From assembly GCA_934512105.1 (NCBI GenBank), contig CAKSWQ010000019.1, forward strand, positions 1-38,780: 38,780 bases of DNA. The letters run 5' to 3'. Under the pieces are notes generated by a model that saw only the letters and a program-made list of their open reading frames with translations, searched no databases and was not told the origin of the DNA. This stretch comes from an uncultured Faecalibacterium sp. GTDB lineage: Bacteria > Bacillota > Clostridia > Oscillospirales > Ruminococcaceae. The position numbers were made by a program, and so were the translations under genes. Shown piece by piece: positions 31,927 to 38,780 of the stretch (the stretch's first letter is position 1; every line of letters starts with the position of its first letter).

Positions 31927-32763
31927 CTACACCCCCACCTCCTCCGCCACATCGTCCCCCAGCAGCAGGGTCCATGCGTCGGTGGGGGCGTCCGGGGCGC
32001 AAAAAGCCGCCAGCAGGCCGGGCACGCAGTGCTGCCCACGGCACAGCGCGGCAGGCACGGCGGGCAGCAAACTGCGGCCGGTAACGGCGGCGCAGGGCAC
32101 AAACTGCACCCCCAGCCCCGGGGGCGGGGCGGCTCCGGCGGCAAACCAGCTGTCTAAGCAGGCGCGCAGCGGCGCGGGCAGCCGGCTGCGCACCGGCGGG
32201 TACTGCACCAGCACTACCCGCCGCCCGGCAAGGGGGTCTTGCAGGGTAAAACCGGTGTCGTGGTAGGCCTGCACCGGCACAGCTGCACCTGCTATGTGCA
32301 GCACGGCGGCAAAGCAGCCCCGCTGCGGGCGGCCAAATACCGCCAGCAGCCCGCGCAGCAGCGCGTATACCCCGGCGCAGCAGAGCAAAAGCTGCCCCGG
32401 GCGCACCGGCAGCAGCACGCTCAGGTTGTTGGCCTGCACCCCGGGCAGCACCACCGCGCCGCACAGCAGGCCGTTGAGCGCCGCATACCACCCGCACAGC
32501 CGGGCAAAGCTGCGCGCTCCGGGCACGCCGTAGCACACCGCCACCACCCCGCAGCAGCTGGCTATTTTATATAGTACTGCCAGCGGGGCAGGCCACGGCG
32601 GGGCCAGCAGGGCAAGGGTGCTTACGGCCGCCGCCGCGCTGCCCGCGCACAGGCGCAGCCCGGTGCAGCTGCGCCCGCACAAAAGCCCCGCGCCCAGCAG
32701 CAGCGCAGCAGCCGCAGCAAAGTTTACCAGCAGCAATTCGTCCACAAAAACAATTGTTTTCAT
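31927..32763 (-). CDS. spoIIGA: Sigma-E processing peptidase SpoIIGA
   Basis: This 278-residue protein has the SpoIIGA layout: five or so hydrophobic segments in residues 1-140, starting MKTIVFVDELLLVNF, then a soluble aspartic-protease-like domain with the active-site motif YHDTGFTLQDPLAGRRVVLV (Asp169). SpoIIGA sits in the septum and cleaves pro-sigma-E. It is unusually rich in Ala, Leu and Cys. I chose the ATG at 32763, with AAGGCGG upstream; a GTG at 32772 is an alternative. In spore formers it is co-transcribed with sigE; here 280 bases including a repeat lie between. Confidence 0.88.
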   Translation of the reverse strand: MKTIVFVDELLLVNFAAAAALLLGAGLLCGRSCTGLRLCAGSAAAAVSTLALLAPPWPAPLAVLYKIASCCGVVAVCYGVPGARSFARLCGWYAALNGLLCGAVVLPGVQANNLSVLLPVRPGQLLLCCAGVYALLRGLLAVFGRPQRGCFAAVLHIAGAAVPVQAYHDTGFTLQDPLAGRRVVLVQYPPVRSRLPAPLRACLDSWFAAGAAPPPGLGVQFVPCAAVTGRSLLPAVPAALCRGQHCVPGLLAAFCAPDAPTDAWTLLLGDDVAEEVGV

Positions 32764-32795
32764 TGGCAGCACCGCCTTATGGTTCTGGTAGTCTA

Positions 32796-32817
32796 TTTTT
32801 CACAAATTTGTGAAAAA
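32796..32817. promoter_or_regulatory. Perfect palindrome between spoIIGA and the MAM-like gene
   Basis: TTTTTCACAAA followed by its exact reverse complement, 22 bases, about 33 bases before the spoIIGA start. TGTCGCA at 32821-32827 resembles, with one mismatch, the Spo0A box TGTCGAA. Both are candidate regulatory sites for spoIIGA or the divergent gene; function is not shown. Confidence 0.5.
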
Positions 32818-32894
32818 ACTTGTCGCACCAGAAAAACCCGCATGAACAGTGCATATTTGCTACAAAAACGGGGACGAGGTTTCACAGTTTTTAC

Positions 32895-32942
32895 ACTTTT
32901 TTCAAAAAAGTACTTGAACATTTCTGGAAAGTGTGGTATATT
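32895..32942 (+). promoter_or_regulatory. Promoter of the MAM-like gene with upstream palindrome
   Basis: TTGAAC (32914-32919), 17 bases, TATATT (32937-32942), preceded by TGG, an extended -10. Directly upstream of the -35 lies the 17-base palindrome ACTTTTTT-C-AAAAAAGT (32895-32911), a candidate operator. A roughly 70-base leader with GAAGGGAG precedes the start codon. Confidence 0.7.
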
Positions 32943-33019
32943 ATTGCCATCCTAGTAAGGATTGAGCCGGAGACACCGGTTCGAAAATATTTTTCTATTT
33001 TTGAAGGGAGTAATTCATT

Positions 33020-33451
33020 ATGATGATGCCTGCAAACTTCTCTGCTGTGTCTGAGAACGAAATGACCTACGTTATGGGCGGTAGCGTTGCTGATTACCTG
33101 ACCCCGATTATGACTTCCAAGGAGTGGCAGCAGTTCAGCAAGAACATGGTGACCATCGTTGGTAACAAGTACGTTCAGGGCTTCCTGGACAACACCATCG
33201 GCGCTATGTTCAGCGGCACCTGGAAGCCCGGTGTTGGCATGGCTGGCTTCGGCTCTGCAATGGGCAGCATTTGGGATACCAACTACACCAACAAGCTGGG
33301 CGATGACACCACCAACTTCCAGAAGTTTAAGTGGGGCGTTAAGGGTGCTGGCAACGTCGCTCTGTACGTTGTTGGCAACCTGGCTGCTATCTACAACCTG
33401 GGCTTCGGCAAGGCTAAGAACATTGTTGAGAAGGACTACTACCTGGCCTAA
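33020..33451 (+). CDS. MAM-family (microbial anti-inflammatory molecule) secreted protein
   Basis: This 143-residue protein of about 15 kDa begins MMMPANFSAVSENEM and continues TYVMGG, a double-glycine leader of about 21 residues like that of C39-peptidase ABC exporters. The mature part is rich in Gly, Asn, aromatic and GxxxG-like stretches (GMAGFGSAMGSIW). From memory, the Faecalibacterium MAM protein has a near-identical leader and the same length, spacing (NMVTIVGN, LDNTIGAMFSG, and near the end AAIYNLG). Codons are strongly biased to a single choice, consistent with high expression. It is monocistronic with a strong promoter and terminator. No exporter gene is adjacent. A GG-leader bacteriocin is the alternative reading. 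Confidence 0.8.
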   Translation: MMMPANFSAVSENEMTYVMGGSVADYLTPIMTSKEWQQFSKNMVTIVGNKYVQGFLDNTIGAMFSGTWKPGVGMAGFGSAMGSIWDTNYTNKLGDDTTNFQKFKWGVKGAGNVALYVVGNLAAIYNLGFGKAKNIVEKDYYLA

Positions 33452-33521
33452 TCAGCTTAGCTGACCAGCTCATGCTTGCGTGACTGTGCCTTTAGGGGTG
33501 CAGGGAACATAACAGCATATT

Positions 33522-33559
33522 AACACCCCCGTGGGCGTAAGCCTGCGGGGGTGTTTTTT
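33522..33559 (+). terminator. Terminator of the MAM-like gene
   Basis: AACACCCCCG (33522-33531) pairs with CGGGGGTGTT (33546-33555) and runs into TTTTTTG. Confidence 0.9.
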
Positions 33560-33566
33560 GTGTAAC

Positions 33567-34014
33567 TCCCTCAGTCAAAGCCTGCGGCAGTACCCCCTCA
33601 GTCACGGCTTGCGCCGTGCCAGCTCCCCCAAGGGGACGCCTCTGGCACCGCCGGAAAGTTTGCCGCCACCACCAAAGCCGTCCCCTTGGGGAAGGTGGCT
33701 TGACGCGCAGCGGCAAGACGGAAGGGGTGCGCTCCGGTTAACGGCGTGCGCCCTCTCCGTCTGCTCACTGCGTTCGCATCCACCTCTCCCAAAGGGAGAG
33801 GCAAGAGCGCTGCCGGAAGCTTTCTCATTATGCCTAACACTTTAGCAATGAGCCTTAGACCTTGGCTCCCCCTTTGGGGGAGCTGGCGCGGGAGCGCCTG
33901 AGAGGGCGCCTCTGGCACTGCCGGAAAGTTTGCCGCCACCACCAAAGCCGTCCCCTTGGGGAAGGTGGCTGCGAACGAAGTGAGCAGACGGAAGGGGTAC
34001 GCCTGAGAGGGTGC
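33567..34014. repeat. Block of interspersed repeats
   Basis: This 450-base stretch holds no gene. It is made of repeat modules: a 64-base unit is duplicated (33637-33700 and 33907-33970, one mismatch seen), CTGAGAGGG/CCCTCTC ends occur several times, and hairpins of the type AGCTCCCC, CTCTCCCAAAGGGAGAG and GGCTCCCCCTTTGGGGGAGC are present. Parts are inverted copies of the repeat between sigE and spoIIGA. The modules look like nested insertions of one small mobile repeat family. Confidence 0.75.
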
Positions 34015-34138
34015 ATTATCCCCAGTTCACACTTCTTTTACCAGTCTGTTACTTTCCGTTTTATGCAGTTTGTGGTATACTATGGTCATCATGGGACACC
34101 ATGGCTACATTGAAACAGACAGGATGTGAAATCCTCTT

Positions 34139-36067
34139 ATGAAAGATGGTTTTTTAAAGGCAGCTGCCTTTTCGCCTGCTTTGCGGGTGGCAGACTGCAC
34201 CTATAACGCGCAGCAGGTGCTGGCGCAGCTGCAAGCTGCCGCGCAGCGCGGGGTAAAGCTGGCGGTATTCCCGGAGTTTTGCCTTACCGGGTACACCTGC
34301 GGCGATTTGTTCTTGCAGCGCACCTTGCAGCAGGGCGCACTGGATGCGCTGGAATGGCTGCTGACCCAGAGCCGCACGCTGGATACCGTGGCGCTGGTGG
34401 GCCTGCCGCTTTTGGTGCACGGCAAGCTGTACAACTGCGCCGCCGTGCTGTGCCGCGGGCAGCTGCTGGGCATCGTGCCCAAGACCTACCTGCCCAACTA
34501 CGGCGAGTTTTACGAAAAGCGGCAGTTCACCCCCGGCAGCACCGAGGTGCAGACGGTGACCGTCTGCGGGCAGCAGGTGCCCTTTGGCACGTCGCTGTTG
34601 TTCCGCTGCCGCCAGATGCCCAGCTTTGTGCTGGGCGTGGAGCTGTGCGAGGACTTGTGGAGCGCCCTGCCGCCCTCCACCTTCCACGCGCTGGCGGGCG
34701 CGACCGTCATCGCAAACCTTTCTGCCAGCGACGAGACCGTGGGCAAGGCCGAGTACCGCCGCGCACTGGTGGCAAACCAGTCTGCCCGGCTGCTGTGCGG
34801 CTACCTGTATGCCTCGGCAGGGCACGGCGAAAGCACCACCGACATGGTGTTTGCCGGGCACGACCTCATCGCCGAGGACGGCAGCATTCTGGCAGAGACG
34901 GCGCCCTTTGCGGGCGATTACGCCGAGACTGAGCTGGACTGCCAGCGCATGGAGGCCGAGCGTGCCCGCAACACCAGCTTTGAGCACAGCGCCGAGGGGT
35001 ACGTCACGGTGGAATTTGACCTTACACCGGAGGAAACGGTGCTCACCCGCCGCATTGACCCCGCGCCCTTTGTGCCCGGAGACCCGCAGCGCCGCGCTGC
35101 CCGGTGTGAGCTGATTTTGAAGATGCAGGCCGACGGCCTTGCCAAGCGGCTGGAGCACGCCCGCGCAAAAACGGCGGTCATTGGTATTTCCGGCGGCTTG
35201 GACAGCTGCCTTGCCCTGCTGGTGGCAGTGCGCGCCATGAAGCAGCTGCACCGCCCCGCCGCCGACGTGCTGGCGGTGACCATGCCCTGCTTTGGCACCA
35301 CGAAGCGCACCCGCAGCAATGCCGAGATTTTGTGCGGGGAGCTGGGCGTAAGCTTTCAGGAGATCCGCATTGCCAACACCGTGCGCAGCCACTTTGCGGA
35401 TATCGGGCAGGATGAAACCGTGCTGGATGTCACCTTTGAAAACGGACAGGCGCGGGTGCGCACGCTGGAGCTGATGGACCTTGCCAACCGCACCGGCGGC
35501 CTTGTGGTGGGCACAGGCGACCTTTCGGAGCTGGCGCTGGGCTGGGCCACCTACAACGGCGACCACATGAGCATGTACGGCGTAAATGCCGGTGTGCCCA
35601 AAACGCTGGTGCGCTATCTGGTGCAGTACGAGGCCGAAGCCGCCGCTACCGCCGCTTTGCACGATGTGCTGCTGGATATTCTGGCTACCCCGGTCTCGCC
35701 GGAGCTGCTGCCCGCCAAGGATGGCGAAATTGCACAGATCACCGAAGATTTAGTGGGCCCCTACGAGCTGCACGATTTTTACCTGTATTATGTGCTGCGC
35801 TGCGGCTTTGGGCCGGCCAAAATTTACCGGCTGGCAAAGGCTGCTTTCGCGGGCAGGGCAGAGTATACGGACGAAGTGCTGTACAAGTGGCTGCGCAACT
35901 TCTACTGGCGCTTTTTTGCCCAGCAGTTCAAGCGCAGCTGCCTGCCGGACGGCCCCAAGGTGGGCAGCGTGACCCTTTCGCCCCGGGGCGACTGGCGGAT
36001 GCCCAGCGATGCCTGCGCCACCCTCTGGCTGGCAGAGCTGGAGCAGCTCAAGCCCGGGGAGCAGTAA
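34139..36067 (+). CDS. nadE: Glutamine-dependent NAD+ synthetase
   Basis: This 642-residue bifunctional enzyme makes NAD+ from nicotinic acid adenine dinucleotide, ATP and glutamine. The N-terminal nitrilase-type glutaminase has the triad Glu46 (VFPEFCLTGY), Lys115 (VPKTYLPNYGEFYEKRQF) and Cys170 (LGVELCEDLW). The C-terminal synthetase has the ATP loop GISGGLDSCLALL and later GTGDLSELALGW and YGVNAGVPKTL. Length matches the large two-domain family. The ATG at 34139 has only a weak ribosome site (AGGATG); TATACT with an extended TGG lies at about 34076-34081 as its likely -10. The next gene follows by three bases. Confidence 0.93.
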   Translation: MKDGFLKAAAFSPALRVADCTYNAQQVLAQLQAAAQRGVKLAVFPEFCLTGYTCGDLFLQRTLQQGALDALEWLLTQSRTLDTVALVGLPLLVHGKLYNCAAVLCRGQLLGIVPKTYLPNYGEFYEKRQFTPGSTEVQTVTVCGQQVPFGTSLLFRCRQMPSFVLGVELCEDLWSALPPSTFHALAGATVIANLSASDETVGKAEYRRALVANQSARLLCGYLYASAGHGESTTDMVFAGHDLIAEDGSILAETAPFAGDYAETELDCQRMEAERARNTSFEHSAEGYVTVEFDLTPEETVLTRRIDPAPFVPGDPQRRAARCELILKMQADGLAKRLEHARAKTAVIGISGGLDSCLALLVAVRAMKQLHRPAADVLAVTMPCFGTTKRTRSNAEILCGELGVSFQEIRIANTVRSHFADIGQDETVLDVTFENGQARVRTLELMDLANRTGGLVVGTGDLSELALGWATYNGDHMSMYGVNAGVPKTLVRYLVQYEAEAAATAALHDVLLDILATPVSPELLPAKDGEIAQITEDLVGPYELHDFYLYYVLRCGFGPAKIYRLAKAAFAGRAEYTDEVLYKWLRNFYWRFFAQQFKRSCLPDGPKVGSVTLSPRGDWRMPSDACATLWLAELEQLKPGEQ

Positions 36068-36070
36068 GCT

Positions 36071-36424
36071 ATGAAGAACAAAAAGCTTTTGACCAATATC
36101 CTGTTTGCAGCGGTGGTGCTGGCCATCGCAGCGGTGCTGCTGGCTGTGCGCAGCCACAACGCCACCGGCGGCAAACTGACTGCCCAGCTGATCTACGGCG
36201 ACAACAATGCCGTGCTGGACATTCCGCTGGACAAGGACGAGACTTACAGTGTGGACACCGGTTATTATACGGTGCATATAGAGGTAAAGGACGGCAGCGC
36301 GCGGTTTATTGAATCGCCCTGCCCGGATCACATCTGCGAGGGCTTTGGCTGGCTGTCGGCGGAGGATCAGACCGCCACCTGCCTGCCCGCCCGCGCCGTG
36401 CTGACCATCGTTCCGGTGGGCTAA
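36071..36424 (+). CDS. NusG domain II-containing protein
   Basis: This 117-residue protein has one N-terminal membrane segment (about residues 8-26) and a small beta domain with the pattern DGSARFIESPCPDHIC and TCLPARAVLTI, including three conserved cysteines, which identifies the NusG_II (DUF1312) family. Members are extracytoplasmic and of unknown role; they often lie beside heptaprenyl diphosphate synthase component or cell-wall genes. It starts three bases after the nadE stop and 15 bases before the LCP gene, so all three probably form an operon. Confidence 0.85.
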   Translation: MKNKKLLTNILFAAVVLAIAAVLLAVRSHNATGGKLTAQLIYGDNNAVLDIPLDKDETYSVDTGYYTVHIEVKDGSARFIESPCPDHICEGFGWLSAEDQTATCLPARAVLTIVPVG

Positions 36425-36439
36425 AAAAGGAGTATTCTC

Positions 36440-38131
36440 ATGTTGGACGAAAACGAGCATTCCCGCAAGGAGGACGGCCGTTCCCTGCATCGTCTTTTGC
36501 ACAAGACGGAGCAGCAGGACACTACCGTGGAGGTGGACAGCGCCGCGTTTTTCTCGGAGCTGCCGCCGCAGCCATCCGCGCCGCCGCCGCGCCGCCCGCA
36601 GCAAAACACGCCCCGCAGCACTACTGGCGGGGAGAATGGGGCGTACCAGCCCCCGAAACGAGGGAAAATTTTGCTGATCGTACAGGCAATTTTAAGCGTT
36701 CTGGCGCTGGTGCAGCTGTGGCGCACCCAGATGCTGCCGGTGCTGTATCTGGTGGTGCTGGCGGCGCTGCTGGTGCTGCTGTGGCTGCTGGTCAAGCGCT
36801 GTCAGGAGTACAAAACTGCAGGCACGGTGTCCCGGGTGTTCTCGGTGGTGCTGTGCGCTGCCATGGCGCTGGGCTGTGTGTGGGCGCAGCAGGGCCTGAC
36901 GGCGCTGGGCGATATGACTACCGGCCTTTTGAGCGACGCCGAAGCGAAAAAGATCACCAAAGAGCCCTTTGTGGTGTACCTGAGCGGCGTGGATACCCGC
37001 GGTGAGCTGACAGAAAAAGCACGCAGCGATGTGAATATCCTTGCCGCCGTGAACCCCGTTACCAAGCAGGTGGTGCTGATCAACACCCCGCGCGATTACT
37101 ATGTGGACCTTGCCGGAACAAACAGCAAAGATAAGCTGACCCACGCCGGGCTTTACGGCGTGCAGACCAGCATGGACACCCTCGGCAACCTGTACGGGGT
37201 GGACGTGCAGCACTACATCCGCATCAATTTTGCAGGGTTTATCAACATCGTTGATGCGCTGGGCGGCGTGGATGTGTACTCCGATCAGGCGTTCACCTCG
37301 GTGGGCAGCCCCGGCTACTACGACCCCACCACCTTCGCCGAGGGCTGGAACCATCTGGACGGCAAGGCCGCACTGGCTTTTGCCCGCGAGCGCCACGCCT
37401 TTAAGACCGGCGATGTGCAGCGCGGCATCAACCAGATGAAGGTGATCGATGCCATGCTGAACAAGATCAAGTCCCCGGCGCTGCTGATGGGTTTTTCCAA
37501 GATCATGGATTCTGCCGCCGATTGCTTTGTTACCAGCCTTTCTCAGAACCAGATCAGTGCGCTGGTGCGCATGCAGCTGAGCGACTTTGCGGAGTGGAAT
37601 ATTGAAAGCTACACCGTTACCGGCTCCTCCGGCAGCAGCACCAAGTGCTACTCTGCCAAGGGACAGAAGCTCTATGTCATGAAGCCGGACGAGGCCTCTG
37701 TGGCAAAGGCCAAGGAGATGATCGCGGCGGTGCTGGGCGGCGAGGGTACGGTAAGCTCCACCACCCAGACCCCGGAAAAGACGGACGTGTATACCCCCAC
37801 CGCCGACCCCGATGCCGCTGTCTCGGTGCCTGAAACGCCCGCCGACAGCGTGATCGTGGAAGTGCCGGCGGAAAGCGTGCCCGAACAGTCTGGTGAGCAG
37901 CCTGCTGAGCAGCCCGCTGAACAACCGGCGGAGCAGCCCGCAGAAACGCCTGCTGAGCAGCCCGCTGCCACCGAGACGCCCCAGCCGGACGCCGCCCCTG
38001 CCGAGGGCGGCAGCACTGAGACGCCTGCCGTCAGCCTGCCCACGCAGGAGCAGGTAGAGCAGGCCGCAGGCTCGCTGTACAGTGCCGCCTCTACCGTGCT
38101 GGACGCTATCCTTGGCGCAGGCGGGAACTGA
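36440..38131 (+). CDS. LytR-CpsA-Psr (LCP) family cell-wall glycopolymer ligase
   Basis: This 563-residue protein has a cytoplasmic Pro-rich head, three membrane segments (about residues 75-155), and an outward-facing LCP domain: VVYLSGVDTRGE, SDVNILAAVNPVTKQVVLINTPRDYYVDL, KLTHAGLYG, GVDVQHYIRINFAGFINIVDALGGVDVYSD, and LDGKAALAFARERHAFKTGDVQRGINQ, with the Arg and Asp residues that bind the polyprenyl pyrophosphate substrate. LCP proteins attach teichoic acids or capsule to peptidoglycan. The C-terminal tail has a Glu-Gln-Pro-Ala repeat (about residues 470-505) likely spanning the wall. AAAGGAG precedes the ATG. Confidence 0.93.
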   Translation: MLDENEHSRKEDGRSLHRLLHKTEQQDTTVEVDSAAFFSELPPQPSAPPPRRPQQNTPRSTTGGENGAYQPPKRGKILLIVQAILSVLALVQLWRTQMLPVLYLVVLAALLVLLWLLVKRCQEYKTAGTVSRVFSVVLCAAMALGCVWAQQGLTALGDMTTGLLSDAEAKKITKEPFVVYLSGVDTRGELTEKARSDVNILAAVNPVTKQVVLINTPRDYYVDLAGTNSKDKLTHAGLYGVQTSMDTLGNLYGVDVQHYIRINFAGFINIVDALGGVDVYSDQAFTSVGSPGYYDPTTFAEGWNHLDGKAALAFARERHAFKTGDVQRGINQMKVIDAMLNKIKSPALLMGFSKIMDSAADCFVTSLSQNQISALVRMQLSDFAEWNIESYTVTGSSGSSTKCYSAKGQKLYVMKPDEASVAKAKEMIAAVLGGEGTVSSTTQTPEKTDVYTPTADPDAAVSVPETPADSVIVEVPAESVPEQSGEQPAEQPAEQPAEQPAETPAEQPAATETPQPDAAPAEGGSTETPAVSLPTQEQVEQAAGSLYSAASTVLDAILGAGGN

Positions 38132-38152
38132 GCAAATTCTTTCTGTGAAAAG

Positions 38153-38188
38153 GCAGCCCGGGAAAATCCGCAGATTTTCCCGGGCTGC
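38153..38188. terminator. Perfect hairpin after the LCP gene
   Basis: GCAGCCCGGGAAAATC and its exact complement (16 bp, four-base loop CGCA) 21 bases after the stop. No clear T-run on either strand, so its efficiency as a terminator is uncertain. Confidence 0.55.
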
Positions 38189-38262
38189 AATTAAAAATGA
38201 TCCTTCCGCTGAATATGCCCAAAGCGCACGCGGCGGGCATTTTCAATGGTCTTGCAAGCAAC

Positions 38263-38303
38263 AAAGAGGTCACTGCACAAATCCTGTGCGGTGACCTCTT
38301 TTT
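38263..38303 (+). terminator. Second terminator downstream of the LCP gene
   Basis: AAAGAGGTCACtgCACA pairs with TGTGcgGTGACCTCTTT and is followed by TTTTT. Confidence 0.8.
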
Positions 38304-38314
38304 ACGTTGCTGCA

Positions 38315-38347
38315 ACAAAAAAACGCTGCCTGCAGCAGCAGACAGCG
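38315..38347 (-). terminator. Terminator of rnpB
   Basis: Minus strand CGCTGtCTGC-TGCT-GCAGgCAGCG followed by TTTTTTTG, 14 bases after the expected 3' end of RNase P RNA. Confidence 0.85.
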
Positions 38348-38360
38348 CAAAAACACAAAA

Positions 38361-38708
38361 AGGAAAACGAGATAGACCGTAAGCCGGGTTCTGTATTAAA
38401 CGACGATCTGTCTAGGCCTGCCATTGCTGACAGGCTCGTGCCGCCTTCGGGACACGCGAGCAGCGCTGTACGTCCCATATAGGCGTTGCTTCCGGTAGGG
38501 TTTACAAAGCCGCATGGTCACCCATGCGCTGGTGAGCTCTTACCTCGCCGTTTCATCCTTACCGCATTGCTGCGGCGGTTTGTTTTCTGTTGCACTTTCC
38601 CTAAGGTCACCCTCGGCTGCCGTTAGCAGTTACCGTGCTCTGTGAGGCCCGGACTTTCCTCAGAGCGGTCAAAGCCGCCCCGCCGCCGTATGTTCCACTC
38701 GTTTTCCG
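38361..38708 (-). ncRNA. rnpB: RNase P RNA, bacterial type A
   Basis: The minus strand has the hallmark blocks in order: GAGGAAAGTCCGGGC, CAGAGCACGGTAACTGC, GGGTGACCTTAGGG with AAAGTGCAACAGAAA, GGTAAGGATGAAACGGCG, AGCTCACCAGCG, and near the 3' end ACAGAACCCGGCTTACGG. The ends pair as helix P1: GGAAAACGAG (38698-38707) with CTCGTTTTCC (38362-38371, minus reading). It is the catalytic RNA that trims tRNA 5' ends. Confidence 0.95.
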
Positions 38709-38714
38709 TTCCTC

Positions 38715-38766
38715 ATGATACCATAAAAAAGTAAGATTTGCAAGTGAAACGGATTTTTGTTATAAT
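38715..38766. promoter_or_regulatory. Divergent promoters sharing one palindromic -35 box
   Basis: TTGCAA (38738-38743) is its own reverse complement. On the minus strand it is 17 bases from TATCAT (38715-38720), the rnpB promoter. On the plus strand it is 17 bases from TATAAT (38761-38766), which would drive a gene beyond the window end. Confidence 0.7.
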
Positions 38767-38780
38767 AACATTTATGTTTT

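Noticed and set aside
33567..34014. CRISPR-like array
   Set aside because: Repeats are few, of unequal length, partly inverted, and separated by non-spacer-like sequence; no cas genes are nearby.
37890..37980. Short tandem DNA repeats
   Set aside because: They encode the Glu-Gln-Pro-Ala tail of the LCP protein and need no separate explanation.

Overview
The window reads as chromosome from a GC-rich gut Clostridia, most likely Faecalibacterium. The reasons are the high GC content with low-GC Firmicutes-type promoters (TTGACA-N17-TATAAT), strong GGAGG ribosome sites, LL-diaminopimelate aminotransferase, tandem pyrophosphate-type phosphofructokinases, a secreted protein of the MAM (microbial anti-inflammatory molecule) type, and relics of the Clostridia/Bacillus sporulation regulon. 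No database search was possible; family names come from motifs I can read.

Layout. 1-2.5 kb: end of dapL, then a self-contained GntR(YtrA)-ABC transporter operon behind a palindromic operator. 2.5-6.4 kb: an anchored SGNH hydrolase divergent from two paralogous PPi-type phosphofructokinases. 6.5-9.0 kb: tRNA-Tyr, then a graveyard of mobile-element debris (DUF6061-like gene, small ORF, MobV relaxase tail) fused in frame to remnants of a sugar-binding lipoprotein and a sensor kinase. 9.0-11.5 kb: a YhcH-family protein, a small membrane protein, and a GHKL sensor kinase whose response regulator has lost its middle. 11.5-17.7 kb: a long structured leader and terminator, then the polyamine operon speA-speE-speB-carboxyspermidine dehydrogenase-decarboxylase (nspC). 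17.7-20.5 kb: a low-GC patch with an O-antigen polymerase-like protein and an acyltransferase. 20.5-22.5 kb: AlsS-like acetolactate synthase with unusual promoter-hairpin arrangements. 22.5-27.3 kb: a circularly permuted ATP-grasp / alpha-E / transglutaminase trio plus two AstE/AspA-type metallo-deacylases. 27.3-28.5 kb: tRNA-Ala with a decayed tandem copy, and thiT under a TPP riboswitch. 28.6-32.8 kb: spoIIID, sigG, sigE and spoIIGA, with two tandem type I toxin-antitoxin modules between sigG and sigE and interspersed repeats around them. 33.0-34.0 kb: MAM-family protein, then a block of repeats. 34.1-38.1 kb: glutamine-dependent NAD synthetase, NusG domain II protein and an LCP cell-wall ligase. 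38.3-38.8 kb: RNase P RNA, with a promoter whose palindromic -35 box appears shared with a divergent promoter.

How parts work together. The polyamine genes make agmatine, putrescine and spermidine (by the carboxyspermidine route, perhaps also via SpeE). The sporulation block preserves the known spoIIGA-sigE-sigG order, with intact reading frames and a forespore-like promoter in front of sigG, although Faecalibacterium is regarded as asporogenous. The points I consider most worth following up are the tandem type I toxin-antitoxin pair inside the sporulation cluster, the MAM-like secreted protein with its palindromes, the unidentified structured leader ahead of speA, the gutted response regulator, and the paired promoters that run straight into terminator hairpins.
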